The translations under genes were made by a program, and so were the position numbers. A stretch of 64,000 nt of DNA, taken from assembly GCA_964202895.1 (NCBI GenBank), contig CAXNJM010000001.1:1116001-1180000 (forward strand), in the 5' to 3' direction. The notes beneath the pieces were generated by a model, which worked only from the letters and a program-made list of their open reading frames with translations, was not told the DNA's origin and searched no databases. Origin of the DNA: JAJTDS01 sp964202895 (lineage in GTDB: Bacteria; Pseudomonadota; Alphaproteobacteria; Rickettsiales; UBA1997). Of the stretch, positions 17,588 through 27,521 are shown one piece after another. Position 1 is the stretch's first letter. Each line of letters begins with the position of its first letter.

Positions 17588-19531
17588 ATGAATAATATTA
17601 AAATATCGCTATATGATGGCACTGTTCGTGAATTTAATAGTGGCATTACAGGCATTGAAATAGCTCAAAATATCGCTAGTAGCTTGGCTAAATCTGCAAT
17701 TGCAATTATTGTTAACGATAAATTGCAAGATTTATCAATTCCAATTAGTTGTGATGCAAAAATCGAGGTCATTACTCCTAAATCTCAAGGAAAATCTCTT
17801 GAAATAGCCAGAGAAATTATTAGGCACGATACCGCCCATTTAATGGCACAAGCAGTGAAGGAGCTTTATCCTGAAGTTGCAGTTACAATCGGGCCCTCAA
17901 TTGAAAATGGTTTTTATTATGATTTTGCTAGTCAAGAACCTTTTCATGAAGGCGATCTGCTAAAAATTGAAGATAAAATGCTTCAATTAGCAAAATTAAA
18001 TCAAGCAATTACTAGAGAAATATGGCATAGAGACGAAGCACTAAGCTTTTTTACAAAAATTAATGAAAAATATAAAGCTGAAATTATCGCTTCAATCCCT
18101 GCGAATGAACCAATTTCTTTATATCGTCAAGGCAATTTTATTGATGTATGTCGGGGCCCGCACTCTCTTAGCACCGGAAACTTAAAATATTTTAAGCTTA
18201 TGAAGGTTGCTGGTGCCTACTGGCGAGGCGATTCAAAAAATCAAATGTTGCAAAGAATATATGGCACCGCTTGGGAATCAAAAGAGGCTTTAGAGCAATA
18301 TTTAACAATGCTTGAAGAAGCAGGAAAAAGAGATCATCGCAAATTAGGAAAAGAATTAGATCTATTTCACATACAAGAAGAGGCTGTAGGTTCAGTATTT
18401 TGGCATCATAAGGGCTGGATAATTTATCGTTTAATTGAAAATTATATTCGCTCTAAGCTTGAAAATAATGGTTATATTGAAGTAAAAACCCCGCAATTAA
18501 TTGATAGGGTTTTGTGGGAGAAATCTGGGCATTGGGAAAAATTCCACGAAAATATGTTTATCGCCGAAAGCGAATCTAGGCTACTTGCAGTTAAGCCAAT
18601 GAATTGCCCTGGTCATACACAAATTTTTAATCAAGAATTAAAATCATACCGTCAATTACCGCTTAGAATGGCGGAATTTGGCTCTTGTCATCGCAATGAA
18701 CCTTCGGGGGCTTTGCATGGCATAATGCGAGTTCGTTCTTTTACTCAAGATGATGCTCATATTTTTTGCGAAGAAGAGCAAATAAATCAAGAAACAATTT
18801 CCTTTTGTAAATTATTGCAAGAAGTTTATCACGATTTTGGTTTTACAGAAGTGTTGGTTAAATTTTCCACTCGACCAGAAAAAAGAGCGGGAAGCGACGA
18901 AGTTTGGGACAAAGCAGAAAATGCTCTTGCTAAGGCTGTTGAGCTTGCTGGGCTTGATTATGAATTAAATCCTGGAGAAGGGGCATTTTATGGTCCTAAG
19001 CTTGAATTTACTTTAGTTGATGCATTAAAAAGGCATTGGCAATGCGGAACCTTGCAAGTTGATTTCATTTTGCCACAAAGGCTTAGTGTTTATTATGTTG
19101 CTAGCGATGGTAGCAAGAAGCACCCAGTTATGTTGCATCGTGCAATTCTAGGTAGCTTAGAGAGATTCATCGGTATCTTGATCGAGAATTATGGTGGAAA
19201 ATTCCCCGTTTGGTTGGCTCCAGTTCAGGTGGTTGTTGCTACCATCACCAATGAATCTGATAATTATGCAAAAAAAGTAGCGGAAATTTTACAAACTCAT
19301 CAATTGAGGGTTGAAGTTGATTTTGATGCCCAAAAAATTAATGGCAAAATTCGTCAACATTCTTTAAAGAAAGTGCCTTATATCATTGCTATCGGCAAGA
19401 AAGAGGCGGAGCAAGAGCTTATTTCCGTTAGAAAATTTGGTGAAGAATCGCAAAAAACAATGTCGTTAACAGATTTTATTAACCTCATCAAACAAGAAAT
19501 AGCCAATAAAACAATTGCCAATAAGAACTAG
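17588..19531 (+). CDS. thrS: threonyl-tRNA synthetase
   Basis: The 647-residue length matches full-size bacterial ThrRS. Domains in order are TGS (1-62, SLYDGTVREF), the N2 editing/SAD domain with HDTAHLMAQA and DVCRGPH, and the class II catalytic core with the zinc site MNCPGH and motif 2 RMAEFGSCHRNEPSGAL. The anticodon-binding domain (PVWLAPVQVVV onward) is C-terminal. The A/T-rich leader lacks a Shine-Dalgarno. Stop is TAG. A gene-free repeat region follows. Confidence 0.97.
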   Translation: MNNIKISLYDGTVREFNSGITGIEIAQNIASSLAKSAIAIIVNDKLQDLSIPISCDAKIEVITPKSQGKSLEIAREIIRHDTAHLMAQAVKELYPEVAVTIGPSIENGFYYDFASQEPFHEGDLLKIEDKMLQLAKLNQAITREIWHRDEALSFFTKINEKYKAEIIASIPANEPISLYRQGNFIDVCRGPHSLSTGNLKYFKLMKVAGAYWRGDSKNQMLQRIYGTAWESKEALEQYLTMLEEAGKRDHRKLGKELDLFHIQEEAVGSVFWHHKGWIIYRLIENYIRSKLENNGYIEVKTPQLIDRVLWEKSGHWEKFHENMFIAESESRLLAVKPMNCPGHTQIFNQELKSYRQLPLRMAEFGSCHRNEPSGALHGIMRVRSFTQDDAHIFCEEEQINQETISFCKLLQEVYHDFGFTEVLVKFSTRPEKRAGSDEVWDKAENALAKAVELAGLDYELNPGEGAFYGPKLEFTLVDALKRHWQCGTLQVDFILPQRLSVYYVASDGSKKHPVMLHRAILGSLERFIGILIENYGGKFPVWLAPVQVVVATITNESDNYAKKVAEILQTHQLRVEVDFDAQKINGKIRQHSLKKVPYIIAIGKKEAEQELISVRKFGEESQKTMSLTDFINLIKQEIANKTIANKN

Positions 19532-19587
19532 GAAGGTTTGGTGAAAAAAGTTCAATACTTTGTCTTTCTTGCCTCGAACTAATCTAT

Positions 19588-19815
19588 CAACGGCAACAAG
19601 GGGTTTCAACCCCCCCTGCTGTCATCCTAACTCTTACCGTCATCCCGACGAAAGTCGGGACCCAGCTTTCTTTTTCTGGGTGCCGTTTTGCAAAGGCATG
19701 ACGAGTGTTTTAGTTCTGCTATCCCTAACCATCACCGTCATCCTGCACGAAGTTGCAGGATCCATTCTTATCTGATTGTGGATTCTGCTACTCCGCGCAG
19801 AATGACGGCTATTCA
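19588..19815. repeat. palindromic repeat hub 1 (between thrS and the exonuclease gene)
   Basis: The gap 19532-20000 holds no gene. Modules in order: GGCAACAAGGGGTTTCAAC (near 19592); TCCCGAC-GAAA-GTCGGGA (19643-19660) nested with CCCAG/CTGGG; TGCC...GGCA with CATGACGAGTGTTTTAGTT; TCCTGCA-cgaagt-TGCAGGA (19741-19760); and GATTCTGC...GCAGAATGACGG. Most of these modules recur at 34.3, 43.5 and 50.4 kb. Short open frames crossing this stretch are repeat sequence, not genes. Confidence 0.8.
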
Positions 19816-19928
19816 ATTCTTCTTCATTTTTTTCTTCGGCAACAAGACCGAATATAACTTCACTGCAACAGGTTAAAACTTTCCAATCACTTTATTTATA
19901 TAAATATTAATGCTTTTAGTTAATTTAC

Positions 19929-19957
19929 TTGACAAAAATAATGCAAAATAATTAAAA
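19929..19957 (+). promoter_or_regulatory. possible promoter of the exonuclease gene
   Basis: TTGACA (19929-19934) is followed after 17 bp by TTAAAA (19952-19957), 43 bp before the ATG at 20001. The -35 box is perfect and the -10 box is weak. A TATAAT at 19961 is too far from this -35. Confidence 0.35.
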
Positions 19958-20000
19958 GCCTATAATTTTGATAAAAAACAACAATTAAACAAATTTAATT

Positions 20001-20810
20001 ATGAAATATTTTAAAAATCTTTTTGTATTTGATATTGAAACGGTGCCAGATATTGAGGCAGGGAGAAGGTTGTTAGGTCTTGAAAATGCTGATAATGGTG
20101 AGGTTAGAAAGGCATTGAGTGATTATCATCTACAAATTACTGACGGCAAGAATGATTTCCTTCGTCAGCCATTTCACAAAGTGGTGGCAATTAGTTTTTT
20201 GGAGGCGGAATTAATGATTGATGAAAATGGGCAAGAAAAATATAACTTTAAACAACTTCGTTCAGGTGGCGATTTAGCTAGTTCCGAAGCAGAATTAATT
20301 AAGGGTTTTTTTCACCATTTAAAAAAGAATCCTTCTCGTTTAGTGAGTTTTAACGGCAAGAATTTTGATTTACCCGTATTAAAATATGGAGCGATGAAGC
20401 ATAAAATAGAGGCTTCATGGCTTCATAAAATGGGCGATAAATGGAATAATTATCAACAAAAATATTCTCTTGATTGGCATTGCGATTTAGCGGATGCATT
20501 TTCTGATTTTGGTTCGTCGGCAAGAGTCAAAATGAATGAATTATGTGCCGTATTTAAACTTGCTGGCAAGATAGATACAGACGGCTCAAAGGTTGAAGAA
20601 ATGTATGATGATGGAAAATTACAAGAAATAAGAGATTATTGTGAAACCGATGTGCTAAATAGCTACTTGCTCTATTTGATTTTTCAGCATCACACAGGCT
20701 CAATTAGCGATGATGTTTTTGAAAAAAGCAAAAATCAAATTTATGATTTTTTGAATAATAACCTTAATAAACTTCATTTTAAAAAGTTTCTTGATAAATT
20801 AGAAATTTAA
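20001..20810 (+). CDS. predicted 3'-5' exonuclease, PolB-like DEDD family
   Basis: The 269-residue protein matches the stand-alone exonuclease family related to the proofreading domain of DNA polymerase B (PF10108 type). Exo I is FDIETVPD with D11 and E13, Exo II is VSFNGKNFDLPVL, and Exo III is IRDYCETDVLNSYLLY. All four acidic residues expected for two-metal catalysis are present. The biological substrate of this family is not established. It stands alone between repeat hub 1 and ilvH. Confidence 0.85.
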   Translation: MKYFKNLFVFDIETVPDIEAGRRLLGLENADNGEVRKALSDYHLQITDGKNDFLRQPFHKVVAISFLEAELMIDENGQEKYNFKQLRSGGDLASSEAELIKGFFHHLKKNPSRLVSFNGKNFDLPVLKYGAMKHKIEASWLHKMGDKWNNYQQKYSLDWHCDLADAFSDFGSSARVKMNELCAVFKLAGKIDTDGSKVEEMYDDGKLQEIRDYCETDVLNSYLLYLIFQHHTGSISDDVFEKSKNQIYDFLNNNLNKLHFKKFLDKLEI

Positions 20811-20901
20811 ATTAAAAGTTTATTAAATCTTTGCAAATTTGTGTTTAGAAAGCTTTTCTCGCTAATTTGATAGCCAATTTATTAAATTAATTAAAATATA
20901 A

Positions 20902-21429
20902 ATGACAGATCCCATCAAAAAACAAGTGGTAGCAATTTTAGTGGATAATGAATTTGGGGCATTGGCCAGAATTGTTGAGTTATTTTCTGCTAGAGGTTGC
21001 AATATCGAAACCCTCAATGTTTCTCCGATTACTAGTGATAAAAAAATATCGAGAATTACCATTACCTCTTATTGCTCGACTAAATCAATTGATTTAATTT
21101 GTAAGTTGCTAGAAAAAATAGTGCCAGTATATCGCGCCGTTGAACTAACCAGAGAATATGGCTATATTGAAAGAGAGCTTGCTCTAGTAAAAATTATTGG
21201 CAATGAAGAAAAAAGAGAATTGGCAATGAAAATAGTTGACCGCTATCGCACTAACATTATTGATATTAGTGGTGATTCAATAGTATTTGAAGTAATTGGA
21301 ACTTCAGAAATGATTGATAAAGTTTTAAATGAATTATCATTCTTGGGGCTAGAAGGAATCTCAAGAACTGGTGTTGTTGCAGGCTTTAAGGGCGATAAAA
21401 AACTTAATCAGCTTGATACTCAATATTAA
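20902..21429 (+). CDS. ilvH: acetolactate synthase small (regulatory) subunit
   Basis: This ACT-domain protein of 175 residues has the full length of IlvH/IlvN. It activates the catalytic subunit in branched-chain amino acid synthesis and mediates valine feedback. The N-terminal ACT domain begins ILVDNEFGALARIVELFSARGCNIETL; the second half (LVKIIGNEEKRE onward) is the second ACT-like domain. The catalytic ilvB/ilvI, usually directly upstream, is absent here and would have to lie elsewhere. Confidence 0.9.
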   Translation: MTDPIKKQVVAILVDNEFGALARIVELFSARGCNIETLNVSPITSDKKISRITITSYCSTKSIDLICKLLEKIVPVYRAVELTREYGYIERELALVKIIGNEEKRELAMKIVDRYRTNIIDISGDSIVFEVIGTSEMIDKVLNELSFLGLEGISRTGVVAGFKGDKKLNQLDTQY

Positions 21430-21464
21430 TAATAAAACATAATTAAAAACAAAAAACCACAATT

Positions 21465-22310
21465 ATGAAAAACACCAAAAACGAAATTAAATTATTTGAA
21501 GATAAAAAAGTGCGAAGCATCTGGGATACAAACCAAGAACAATGGTATTTTTCAATTGTTGATGTTATCGCAATACTGACTGAACAAAATAACTATCAAG
21601 GTGCAAGGAATTATTGGAAGGTATTAAAGCATAGATTGATAAAAGAAGGACATGAAACGGTTACAAATTGTAACCAGTTGAAAATTGAGGCAAATGATGG
21701 TAAAATGCGATTAACCGATGTTGCAACAATCGAGCAACTATTTCGCCTTATTCAATCGATTCCTTCCAAAAAAGCCGAACCTTTTAAATTGTGGTTGGCA
21801 AAAATTGGCAGTGAAAGATTGGATGAAATGCAAGACCCGGAGCTTAGTATTGATAGGGCTTTAGAGCAATATTTGAATCTTGGCTATAGCGAAAGTTGGA
21901 TTAATCAAAGGCTCAAAAGCATTGAAATTAGAAAAGAATTAACTGATGAATGGAAGTGAGTTGGATTAAAACAAGGCGGGCAGTTTGCCACTTTAACCGA
22001 TATCATTACTAAAAGCTGGAGCGGTAAAAATGTTAAAGAATATAAGGTTTTGAAGGGGTTAAAAAAAGAAAATCTACGAGATAATATGACTAACACTGAG
22101 CTAATTTTAAATATGCTTGCTGAAGCCTCAACTAAAGATATTTCTAAGGCTGTAAATCCAAAAAATTTTGCCGAAAGCAAGAAAATTGCAAGGCAAGGCG
22201 GTTCAGTTGCAGGCAATGCCAGAAAGGAGCTAGAAGCTAAAACTGGTAAAAAAGTTGTTGCTCAAACAAATGCCAAAAAACTTTTACAAAATAGTAAAAA
22301 TCAAAAATAA
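21465..22310 (+). pseudogene. DinD/Bro-N-type gene interrupted by one in-frame TGA
   Basis: Residues 1-164 form a Bro-N-like domain (IKLFEDKKVRSIWD, WYFSIVDVIAILT, LTDVATIEQLFRLIQSIP). A TGA stop at 21957-21959 follows. The same frame then continues without further stops through LKQGGQFATLTDIITKSW, KEYKVLKGLKKENLRDNMTNTE and a basic C-terminus to a TAA at 22308-22310. Together the halves give about 281 residues, the usual length of DinD-like proteins, which join the two parts with an E-W-x-x-R-G type segment. The stop replaces the residue at this join. A nonsense mutation in an otherwise intact accessory gene is the simplest reading. DinD-like proteins are DNA-damage- or phage-linked. Confidence 0.75.
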
Positions 22311-22358
22311 AATTTAAGATATTTGTTAATTAGATTTTATGACAATGGCTAGAGCTTA

Positions 22359-23579
22359 TTATCGCGGAAGGCGATAAATATTTAGTTTGTATGGTGTTTT
22401 TTTAATTTTATTGGCAATGAAAATAACTAATATGCCAAATATTGCTGAAATTAAAGAAGCGGAGAGAACTCCTATTTTTGCTGTGTCAAAAGCAGAATGA
22501 TTATCTTTAAATGCCAATGAACCAATAAAAAAGCTCATTGTGAAGCCTATTCCCGTAAGGATTGCGACACCATAAAACTCTAACCAACCGACATTTTTAC
22601 TGATCTGGTTAGGCCTTTCGTCTAGTTTAGGAAGTGTGGCAATTTTATATCTAACCGCAAGAAAGCTAAAAAGCATAACCCCAATTTGTTTGCCAAGAAA
22701 TAGCCCTAAGACAATCCCCATAATTAAAGGATCTTGAAAAATCGAGAAAGAAAAATCATTAATTCTGACTCCACTATTTGCAAATGCAAATATTGGTAGC
22801 ACTAGAAAATTCACCGTTGGGGCAATTGTTTTGATTAATTTATGAAGCATATTATTTTTGTGAGGAATAAAAATTGCAAGAATGATCCCTGCAATTGTGG
22901 CATGAACACCTGAAAATAATATTGCTAGCCAAATTAATATACCTGCCAATAAGTAGTAAAGCATATTCCTAGAATTAATAAAATTTAACAATAGAAGTAT
23001 AGAAATTAGGCATCCGACATATAAAAAATAAATCATCTTTAAATTCTGACTATAAAAAATAGCAATAATAATAATTGCGATTAAATCATCAAATATTGCC
23101 AATGATATTAAAAAAACCTTTAAAGATTTTGGTATTTTATTGCCAAACATACAAATTACACCATAGGCAAAAGCAATATCGGTAGCGGTGGGAATGGCAA
23201 ATCCTGATAGATTTTCTGGTTTTTGTAAATTGCATAGATAAAAAATAATTGCAGGAAATATCACCCCTCCAATTGCTGCTATTGCTGGTAGTGTTATTTT
23301 TTCTTTGCTAGAAAGTTCTCCATTGATAATTTCTTCTTTTAGTTCTAGACCAATTAATAAGAAAAATATTGCCATTAAGCCATCATTTATCCAGCTATGA
23401 ATGGTTAATTCTTTATTTATGTTGAATGGTAGCGATAAAGGCAGTTTAATTGCTAAAAACTGTTCGTAGATATGAAAGTTTTGAGAATTGGCAATTAATA
23501 AGGCGATAATGGTTGAGATTAATAGTAAAATTCCCGTTGAGGCTTCAAGTTCAAATATTTTTTTAAATCGTTTTAACAT
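22359..23579 (-). CDS. nhaA: Na+/H+ antiporter NhaA
   Basis: This inner-membrane antiporter exchanges sodium for protons and maintains pH and salt balance. It has 406 residues and many hydrophobic helices. ELEASTGILLLISTIIAL opens the protein, LKEEI follows, and the ion-binding region has TDIAFAYGV and the paired aspartates in IFDDLIAIII. VHATIAGIILA and GKQIGVM are also typical. It ends a minus-strand run behind ftsA with a 40-bp gap. Confidence 0.95.
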   Translation of the reverse strand: MLKRFKKIFELEASTGILLLISTIIALLIANSQNFHIYEQFLAIKLPLSLPFNINKELTIHSWINDGLMAIFFLLIGLELKEEIINGELSSKEKITLPAIAAIGGVIFPAIIFYLCNLQKPENLSGFAIPTATDIAFAYGVICMFGNKIPKSLKVFLISLAIFDDLIAIIIIAIFYSQNLKMIYFLYVGCLISILLLLNFINSRNMLYYLLAGILIWLAILFSGVHATIAGIILAIFIPHKNNMLHKLIKTIAPTVNFLVLPIFAFANSGVRINDFSFSIFQDPLIMGIVLGLFLGKQIGVMLFSFLAVRYKIATLPKLDERPNQISKNVGWLEFYGVAILTGIGFTMSFFIGSLAFKDNHSAFDTAKIGVLSASLISAIFGILVIFIANKIKKTPYKLNIYRLPR

Positions 23580-23619
23580 TATATTGTTGGTTTTGTGGTT
23601 TATAATCTGGTTCCGATAA

Positions 23620-24861
23620 TTATAAACTAGCTATTTTATTGATGATTCTATTGATGATGCCTTGTTTTTCGGGCTCTATAGCCTTATTTTTATTTTTTAT
23701 GTAATTATTTTGAAATATTGTTAATGCACCAAGCACAGAAGCATGTCCGGGGTTGTTAATTTCAAAATCAAGATTTTTAATTTTATTGGGATAGCCAATT
23801 CTAGCATTTTTATTTAAAACTTCGCTTGCCAATCTCTCTGCTCCAACAATAGTTGCTGAGCCACCCGTAATAACAACATTATTAACAAGAGAGATAGGGA
23901 TTTTATTTTTATAGGCAACTTTTTTGATATTTTCAAAAATTTCTTCAAGTCTTGATTTTATTATTTCCGCCAGATCGGATTTGGAAATTTTAATTAAGTC
24001 GGAGCCATCTGACTCGTTGATATTTCTTAGATTTATTAAATCTTTTGCTTCAATGGGGCTAATTATTAACGAGTTATTAAGATTTTTTATTTTTTCTGCA
24101 AGAGTTAAGCTGATATTCAAAATTGTTGCGATGTCTTTTGTTATATGGGCTCCAGCAATAGGAAAATTTGCAGAATGAGTGAATTTTCCGTCAATTACTA
24201 ATCCGAATGATGTATTAAAGGAGCCGATATCTATAATCATTGAACCGAGATGCATTTCATTTTCAGTGAGGGTTGCAAATAAAGAGGAGTAAGGCTCAAT
24301 TAGGTAGTTATCAATTGATAATTGGCATTCTTTTAGGCATTTTTCAATATTCTTAATCGTGGTTTGAGATGCAGAAATAATATGAAACTTAGTATAAAGG
24401 GTGTCTCCAGACATATGGTGAGGATTTACTATCGGCAGAGAGTCATCAATTCTGTATTGTAGAGGAATGAAGTGAAATATTTCGTGATTATTTTTTCTAA
24501 AATACTCTCTAATTTTATTTGTAAGGGAAATTATATCGCTAGATTTAATGGTGTTTCCAGCAATTTTAATTGAAGAATCTTGATGGCTAGAAGTTGTTTG
24601 AGCAGAAGAGACAATCAAAGTTATGTCTTTGATTGAAATTCCTGCCATTTTTTCTGCTTCAGCAACAGTGCTTATTATTGATTTTTGAGCCAATCTCATA
24701 TCGGAAATATTGCAACCAATAAGACCGCGAGATTCTTTATGCCCATAGCCAATTATTTTTATTTCATCTTCGGTAATTTCGGCTATAATGCAGATTAATC
24801 TTGACGAACCAACATCAAGACAAGTGAATGGCTTACTCTTTTTTTTTAACTTCCCACTCAT
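23620..24861 (-). CDS. ftsA: cell division protein FtsA
   Basis: This actin-like ATPase tethers FtsZ to the membrane. It has 413 residues. The opening CLDVGSSRLICIIAE is the phosphate-1 motif. A 1C (SHS2) domain region follows, then MIIDIGSFNTSFGLV as phosphate-2 and VVITGGSATIVGAERLA as the adenosine motif. The C-terminal IINRIINKIASL is a membrane-targeting amphipathic helix. It normally follows ftsQ and precedes ftsZ; here it lies between a TAXI transporter protein and nhaA, away from the other division genes. Confidence 0.92.
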   Translation of the reverse strand: MSGKLKKKSKPFTCLDVGSSRLICIIAEITEDEIKIIGYGHKESRGLIGCNISDMRLAQKSIISTVAEAEKMAGISIKDITLIVSSAQTTSSHQDSSIKIAGNTIKSSDIISLTNKIREYFRKNNHEIFHFIPLQYRIDDSLPIVNPHHMSGDTLYTKFHIISASQTTIKNIEKCLKECQLSIDNYLIEPYSSLFATLTENEMHLGSMIIDIGSFNTSFGLVIDGKFTHSANFPIAGAHITKDIATILNISLTLAEKIKNLNNSLIISPIEAKDLINLRNINESDGSDLIKISKSDLAEIIKSRLEEIFENIKKVAYKNKIPISLVNNVVITGGSATIVGAERLASEVLNKNARIGYPNKIKNLDFEINNPGHASVLGALTIFQNNYIKNKNKAIEPEKQGIINRIINKIASL

Positions 24862-24868
24862 TTATTGA

Positions 24869-25846
24869 TTATTTTATCAAATCAACTTCTTTGAAGTATT
24901 TTTCTGCTCCAGGGTGCATTGGTGCAGAGTTTCCTTCTGATATCATATCTGATTTTTTTAGAGTTGAAAATACGGGATGAAGAGTTTTGAAATTATCGAA
25001 ATTCTCAAAAACAGCTTTAGTTACTTGATAAACAACATCGGAGCTAGTTTTTTCAGTGGTCACAAGCCCAGCTTTGACACCAAAAGTTTCAATATTTTGT
25101 GGGTTGTTAGGGTAAGTACCGCCGGCTATTACTGCTTTAACATAAAATGGATTAACTTTTGTTAGTGCTTCAATAGTTTGCGAGTCAATAGGAATGATTT
25201 TAACACGGCAAGTTTGAGTTGCTTCTTGAAGGACACCGTTTGGGTTTCCAGAAGCATAGATCATGACATCAATTTTTCCATTGCATAAAGCTTTAGTTTG
25301 TTCTGAAGGCTGTAGGTAGGTCACATTAGAAAATGATTCTTTTCTCCATTTTTTAACCAGCATTAACACTTCCATTGTTGAATACATTCCAGAGCCTTGC
25401 GGGCCAAAATTAACTCTTTTTCCGACTATTTCGTCAAGAGATTTGATTCCGGATTTTTCTGTAACAGCTATAGTAAAAGTTTCGTTATGTAATGAAAATA
25501 TTGAGCGAAGCTCTTTAAAAGGTTTTTGATCTGAAAAGAAGCCAGTGCCATTATAGGCATGATATTGCCAATCCGATTGAACTATTCCTATGTCTATATC
25601 GCCATTGCGAATAGCATTTAAATTTGCAACTGAACCGCCTGTTGATTCAACTGAACAGCGAATTCCGTGCTCTTTTCTGCCACGATTAATTAATCGACAT
25701 ATTGCTCCACCAGCTGGATAATAAACTCCTGTAACACTACCAGTACCAAGAGATATATATTTTGTAGAGGCTATGACTTCTTCACCTGCTGTAAATAATG
25801 AAACCGCTAATAAGAGTTTTAATTTTAAGAATTTATTAATTTTCAT
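24869..25846 (-). CDS. TAXI-family TRAP transporter solute-binding protein
   Basis: This periplasmic substrate-binding protein of the TRAP-TAXI class has 325 residues. The signal peptide is the first 26 or so. LGTGSVTGVYYPAGGAICRLINRG is the family's opening of the mature protein, and SVESTGGSVANLNAIRNGDIDIGIVQSD is its second hallmark. Ligands of characterised relatives include glutamate and related dicarboxylates; the substrate here is unknown. No TRAP membrane subunit (DctM/DctQ fusion) is adjacent. It starts a minus run with ftsA 7 bp behind it. Confidence 0.9.
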   Translation of the reverse strand: MKINKFLKLKLLLAVSLFTAGEEVIASTKYISLGTGSVTGVYYPAGGAICRLINRGRKEHGIRCSVESTGGSVANLNAIRNGDIDIGIVQSDWQYHAYNGTGFFSDQKPFKELRSIFSLHNETFTIAVTEKSGIKSLDEIVGKRVNFGPQGSGMYSTMEVLMLVKKWRKESFSNVTYLQPSEQTKALCNGKIDVMIYASGNPNGVLQEATQTCRVKIIPIDSQTIEALTKVNPFYVKAVIAGGTYPNNPQNIETFGVKAGLVTTEKTSSDVVYQVTKAVFENFDNFKTLHPVFSTLKKSDMISEGNSAPMHPGAEKYFKEVDLIK

Positions 25847-26042
25847 TTGTTTATTATTAATTGGTAGTTAAAAAATTGATTAATTTAATTTCTAAAAGAA
25901 TATTTATAAGATTCAACTGATAAAAATTTTATAGTGGTAAAAATTTGCGGTAAAAATTTGATAGTTGGTTTGAAGTATATTAAATAAGGTTAATGATAAA
26001 AGAATAATGAATTTATTATCAATAAAATAATTTACAATAAAT

Positions 26043-26591
26043 TTATAATTTATTGAAGCCAATTGTTAATTTTGCAACAGTAATACCAAATTTTTTTAAT
26101 TTTGATTCATTGATAAGATTTTTATCGCTTATTAAATACATCCAATCTTCAACTTTTAAATCTACTTTTTTATTATCAATATCAACTCTTAGTGTATAAT
26201 CCATTCTCATTGCATTGCCAAATTGTCTTCCTTTGGCGGTTTTTACAACATCATGAGCGGTGCCAGTAAAATGATGCTTGTCGCTTAGTTCTAGAGTCCA
26301 GATTCTATCTTCTTCTTTGCCGTCATCGAAAATAAAATGCTCTTTCAATGTTCCTACATTTTCATTCCAGCTTGATTGCATTGTAACGGTGAATTTTCTC
26401 TTCACTTCTCCTTTCCAGTCTTTCAGGACTCCATAGGCCTCAATATTGCCGTTAAAATATTCTCTGATATCTAGTTGGGGGCTTTTTTGCGAATAATGTT
26501 CTGGGTCTTTGATGGCACAGGAAAATAAATTATTAAGCATAAATATGAAGGTTAGTTTGGAGATTATTTTTATAAATTTAGAATTTTTCAT
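26043..26591 (-). CDS. DUF3833-family lipoprotein
   Basis: The protein has 182 residues, with a lipoprotein signal peptide ending in LFSC (Cys25). FNGNIEAYGVLKDWKG and FTVTMQSSWNENVGTLKEHFIFDDG are characteristic of DUF3833, a family of beta-rich lipocalin-like lipoproteins of unknown function. It follows ispA by 11 bp on the same strand and is probably co-transcribed with it. Confidence 0.85.
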   Translation of the reverse strand: MKNSKFIKIISKLTFIFMLNNLFSCAIKDPEHYSQKSPQLDIREYFNGNIEAYGVLKDWKGEVKRKFTVTMQSSWNENVGTLKEHFIFDDGKEEDRIWTLELSDKHHFTGTAHDVVKTAKGRQFGNAMRMDYTLRVDIDNKKVDLKVEDWMYLISDKNLINESKLKKFGITVAKLTIGFNKL

Positions 26592-26602
26592 ATTATTACT
26601 TA

Positions 26603-27496
26603 TTAATTTTGACGATTAATCACAAATTCTGCAAGATCTTTTAATAAAATAGCTTTTTCACCAAAAATTCTAAGATGTGCAATTGCTTGATCGCGAAGCA
26701 TTTTTAGTTGCTCTAAAGCACTATCCATACCAACGACATCAACAATACTTATGTTATCTTTTGGTTTTTTGTGAATATTTTCGTCAATATCGGTTTTGCC
26801 AATTGAAATTCCGCAGTGGTCAAGTATGTCATCTTTAATTTGAAATGCAAGACCAAGATCATTTGCAAAATAACGAAGTGCTTTTCGCTCTTCTTCGCTT
26901 GCTCTGCCAATTATCGCACCTATTTCACAGGCAGAAATGAATAATTCTCCTGTTTTTAAGCGATGCAATTTTGCCAATTCTTCTTTTGATATTTTGCGAT
27001 TAGAGCTTTCTAAATCAAGCATTTGACCTCCGACTGTTCCACGATAGCCAGCAGCTTTAGCTATTACATTGATTATTTCGCAACGAACATTGGCATCTTT
27101 GTGAGTTTTAGGGTCGGATAATAATTCAAAGGCTAATGTTAGCAGGGCATCTCCAGATAGTATTGCCGTTGCTTCATTAAACATTTTATGAGACGATAAT
27201 CTTCCTCTGCGAAAATCATCATCATCCATAGCGGGTAGATCGTCGTGAATTAATGAATAAGTATGAATTATTTCAAGTGCAGTGGCGCTATTTAGCGATA
27301 TTACTGGCGATATTCCAAATATTTGTGCTGATGTCATAGTTAAGAAAGGCCTGATTCTTTTGCCATCAGACATTGCCGAATATCGCATCGCCTTCATTAA
27401 GGTTGAATCTTTATCAATTGGCAGAACTTCTTCTAGTCTTTTATGAACTAAAACAGATGTTGCAAAAAGTGCTTCTTTTAGGGAATTTTCAAACAT
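26603..27496 (-). CDS. ispA: farnesyl diphosphate synthase (short-chain polyprenyl synthase)
   Basis: This enzyme condenses IPP with DMAPP/GPP to make farnesyl diphosphate for quinones and undecaprenyl carriers. The ATG at 27496 gives 297 residues, the normal length. The first Asp-rich motif is DDLPAMDDDD followed by FRRG, and the second is DDILD, preceded by FQIKD. An in-frame extension to 27595 would add four NYLGK repeats made by the 15-bp tandem repeat at the end of the rhodanese gene; it is not part of the family and is rejected. ispE and ispDF, of the pathway supplying its substrates, are in the same window. Confidence 0.93.
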   Translation of the reverse strand: MFENSLKEALFATSVLVHKRLEEVLPIDKDSTLMKAMRYSAMSDGKRIRPFLTMTSAQIFGISPVISLNSATALEIIHTYSLIHDDLPAMDDDDFRRGRLSSHKMFNEATAILSGDALLTLAFELLSDPKTHKDANVRCEIINVIAKAAGYRGTVGGQMLDLESSNRKISKEELAKLHRLKTGELFISACEIGAIIGRASEEERKALRYFANDLGLAFQIKDDILDHCGISIGKTDIDENIHKKPKDNISIVDVVGMDSALEQLKMLRDQAIAHLRIFGEKAILLKDLAEFVINRQN

Positions 27497-27521
27497 TGAG
27501 TTATTGGTTAAGATTAAGTTT

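Noticed and set aside
21957..21959. UGA read as tryptophan (altered genetic code)
   Set aside because: TGA is rare as a stop here and interrupts the dinD-like gene, but all conserved genes are full length with TGG for Trp and no in-frame TGA. The rhodanese gene ends in TGA. The standard bacterial code explains the window.
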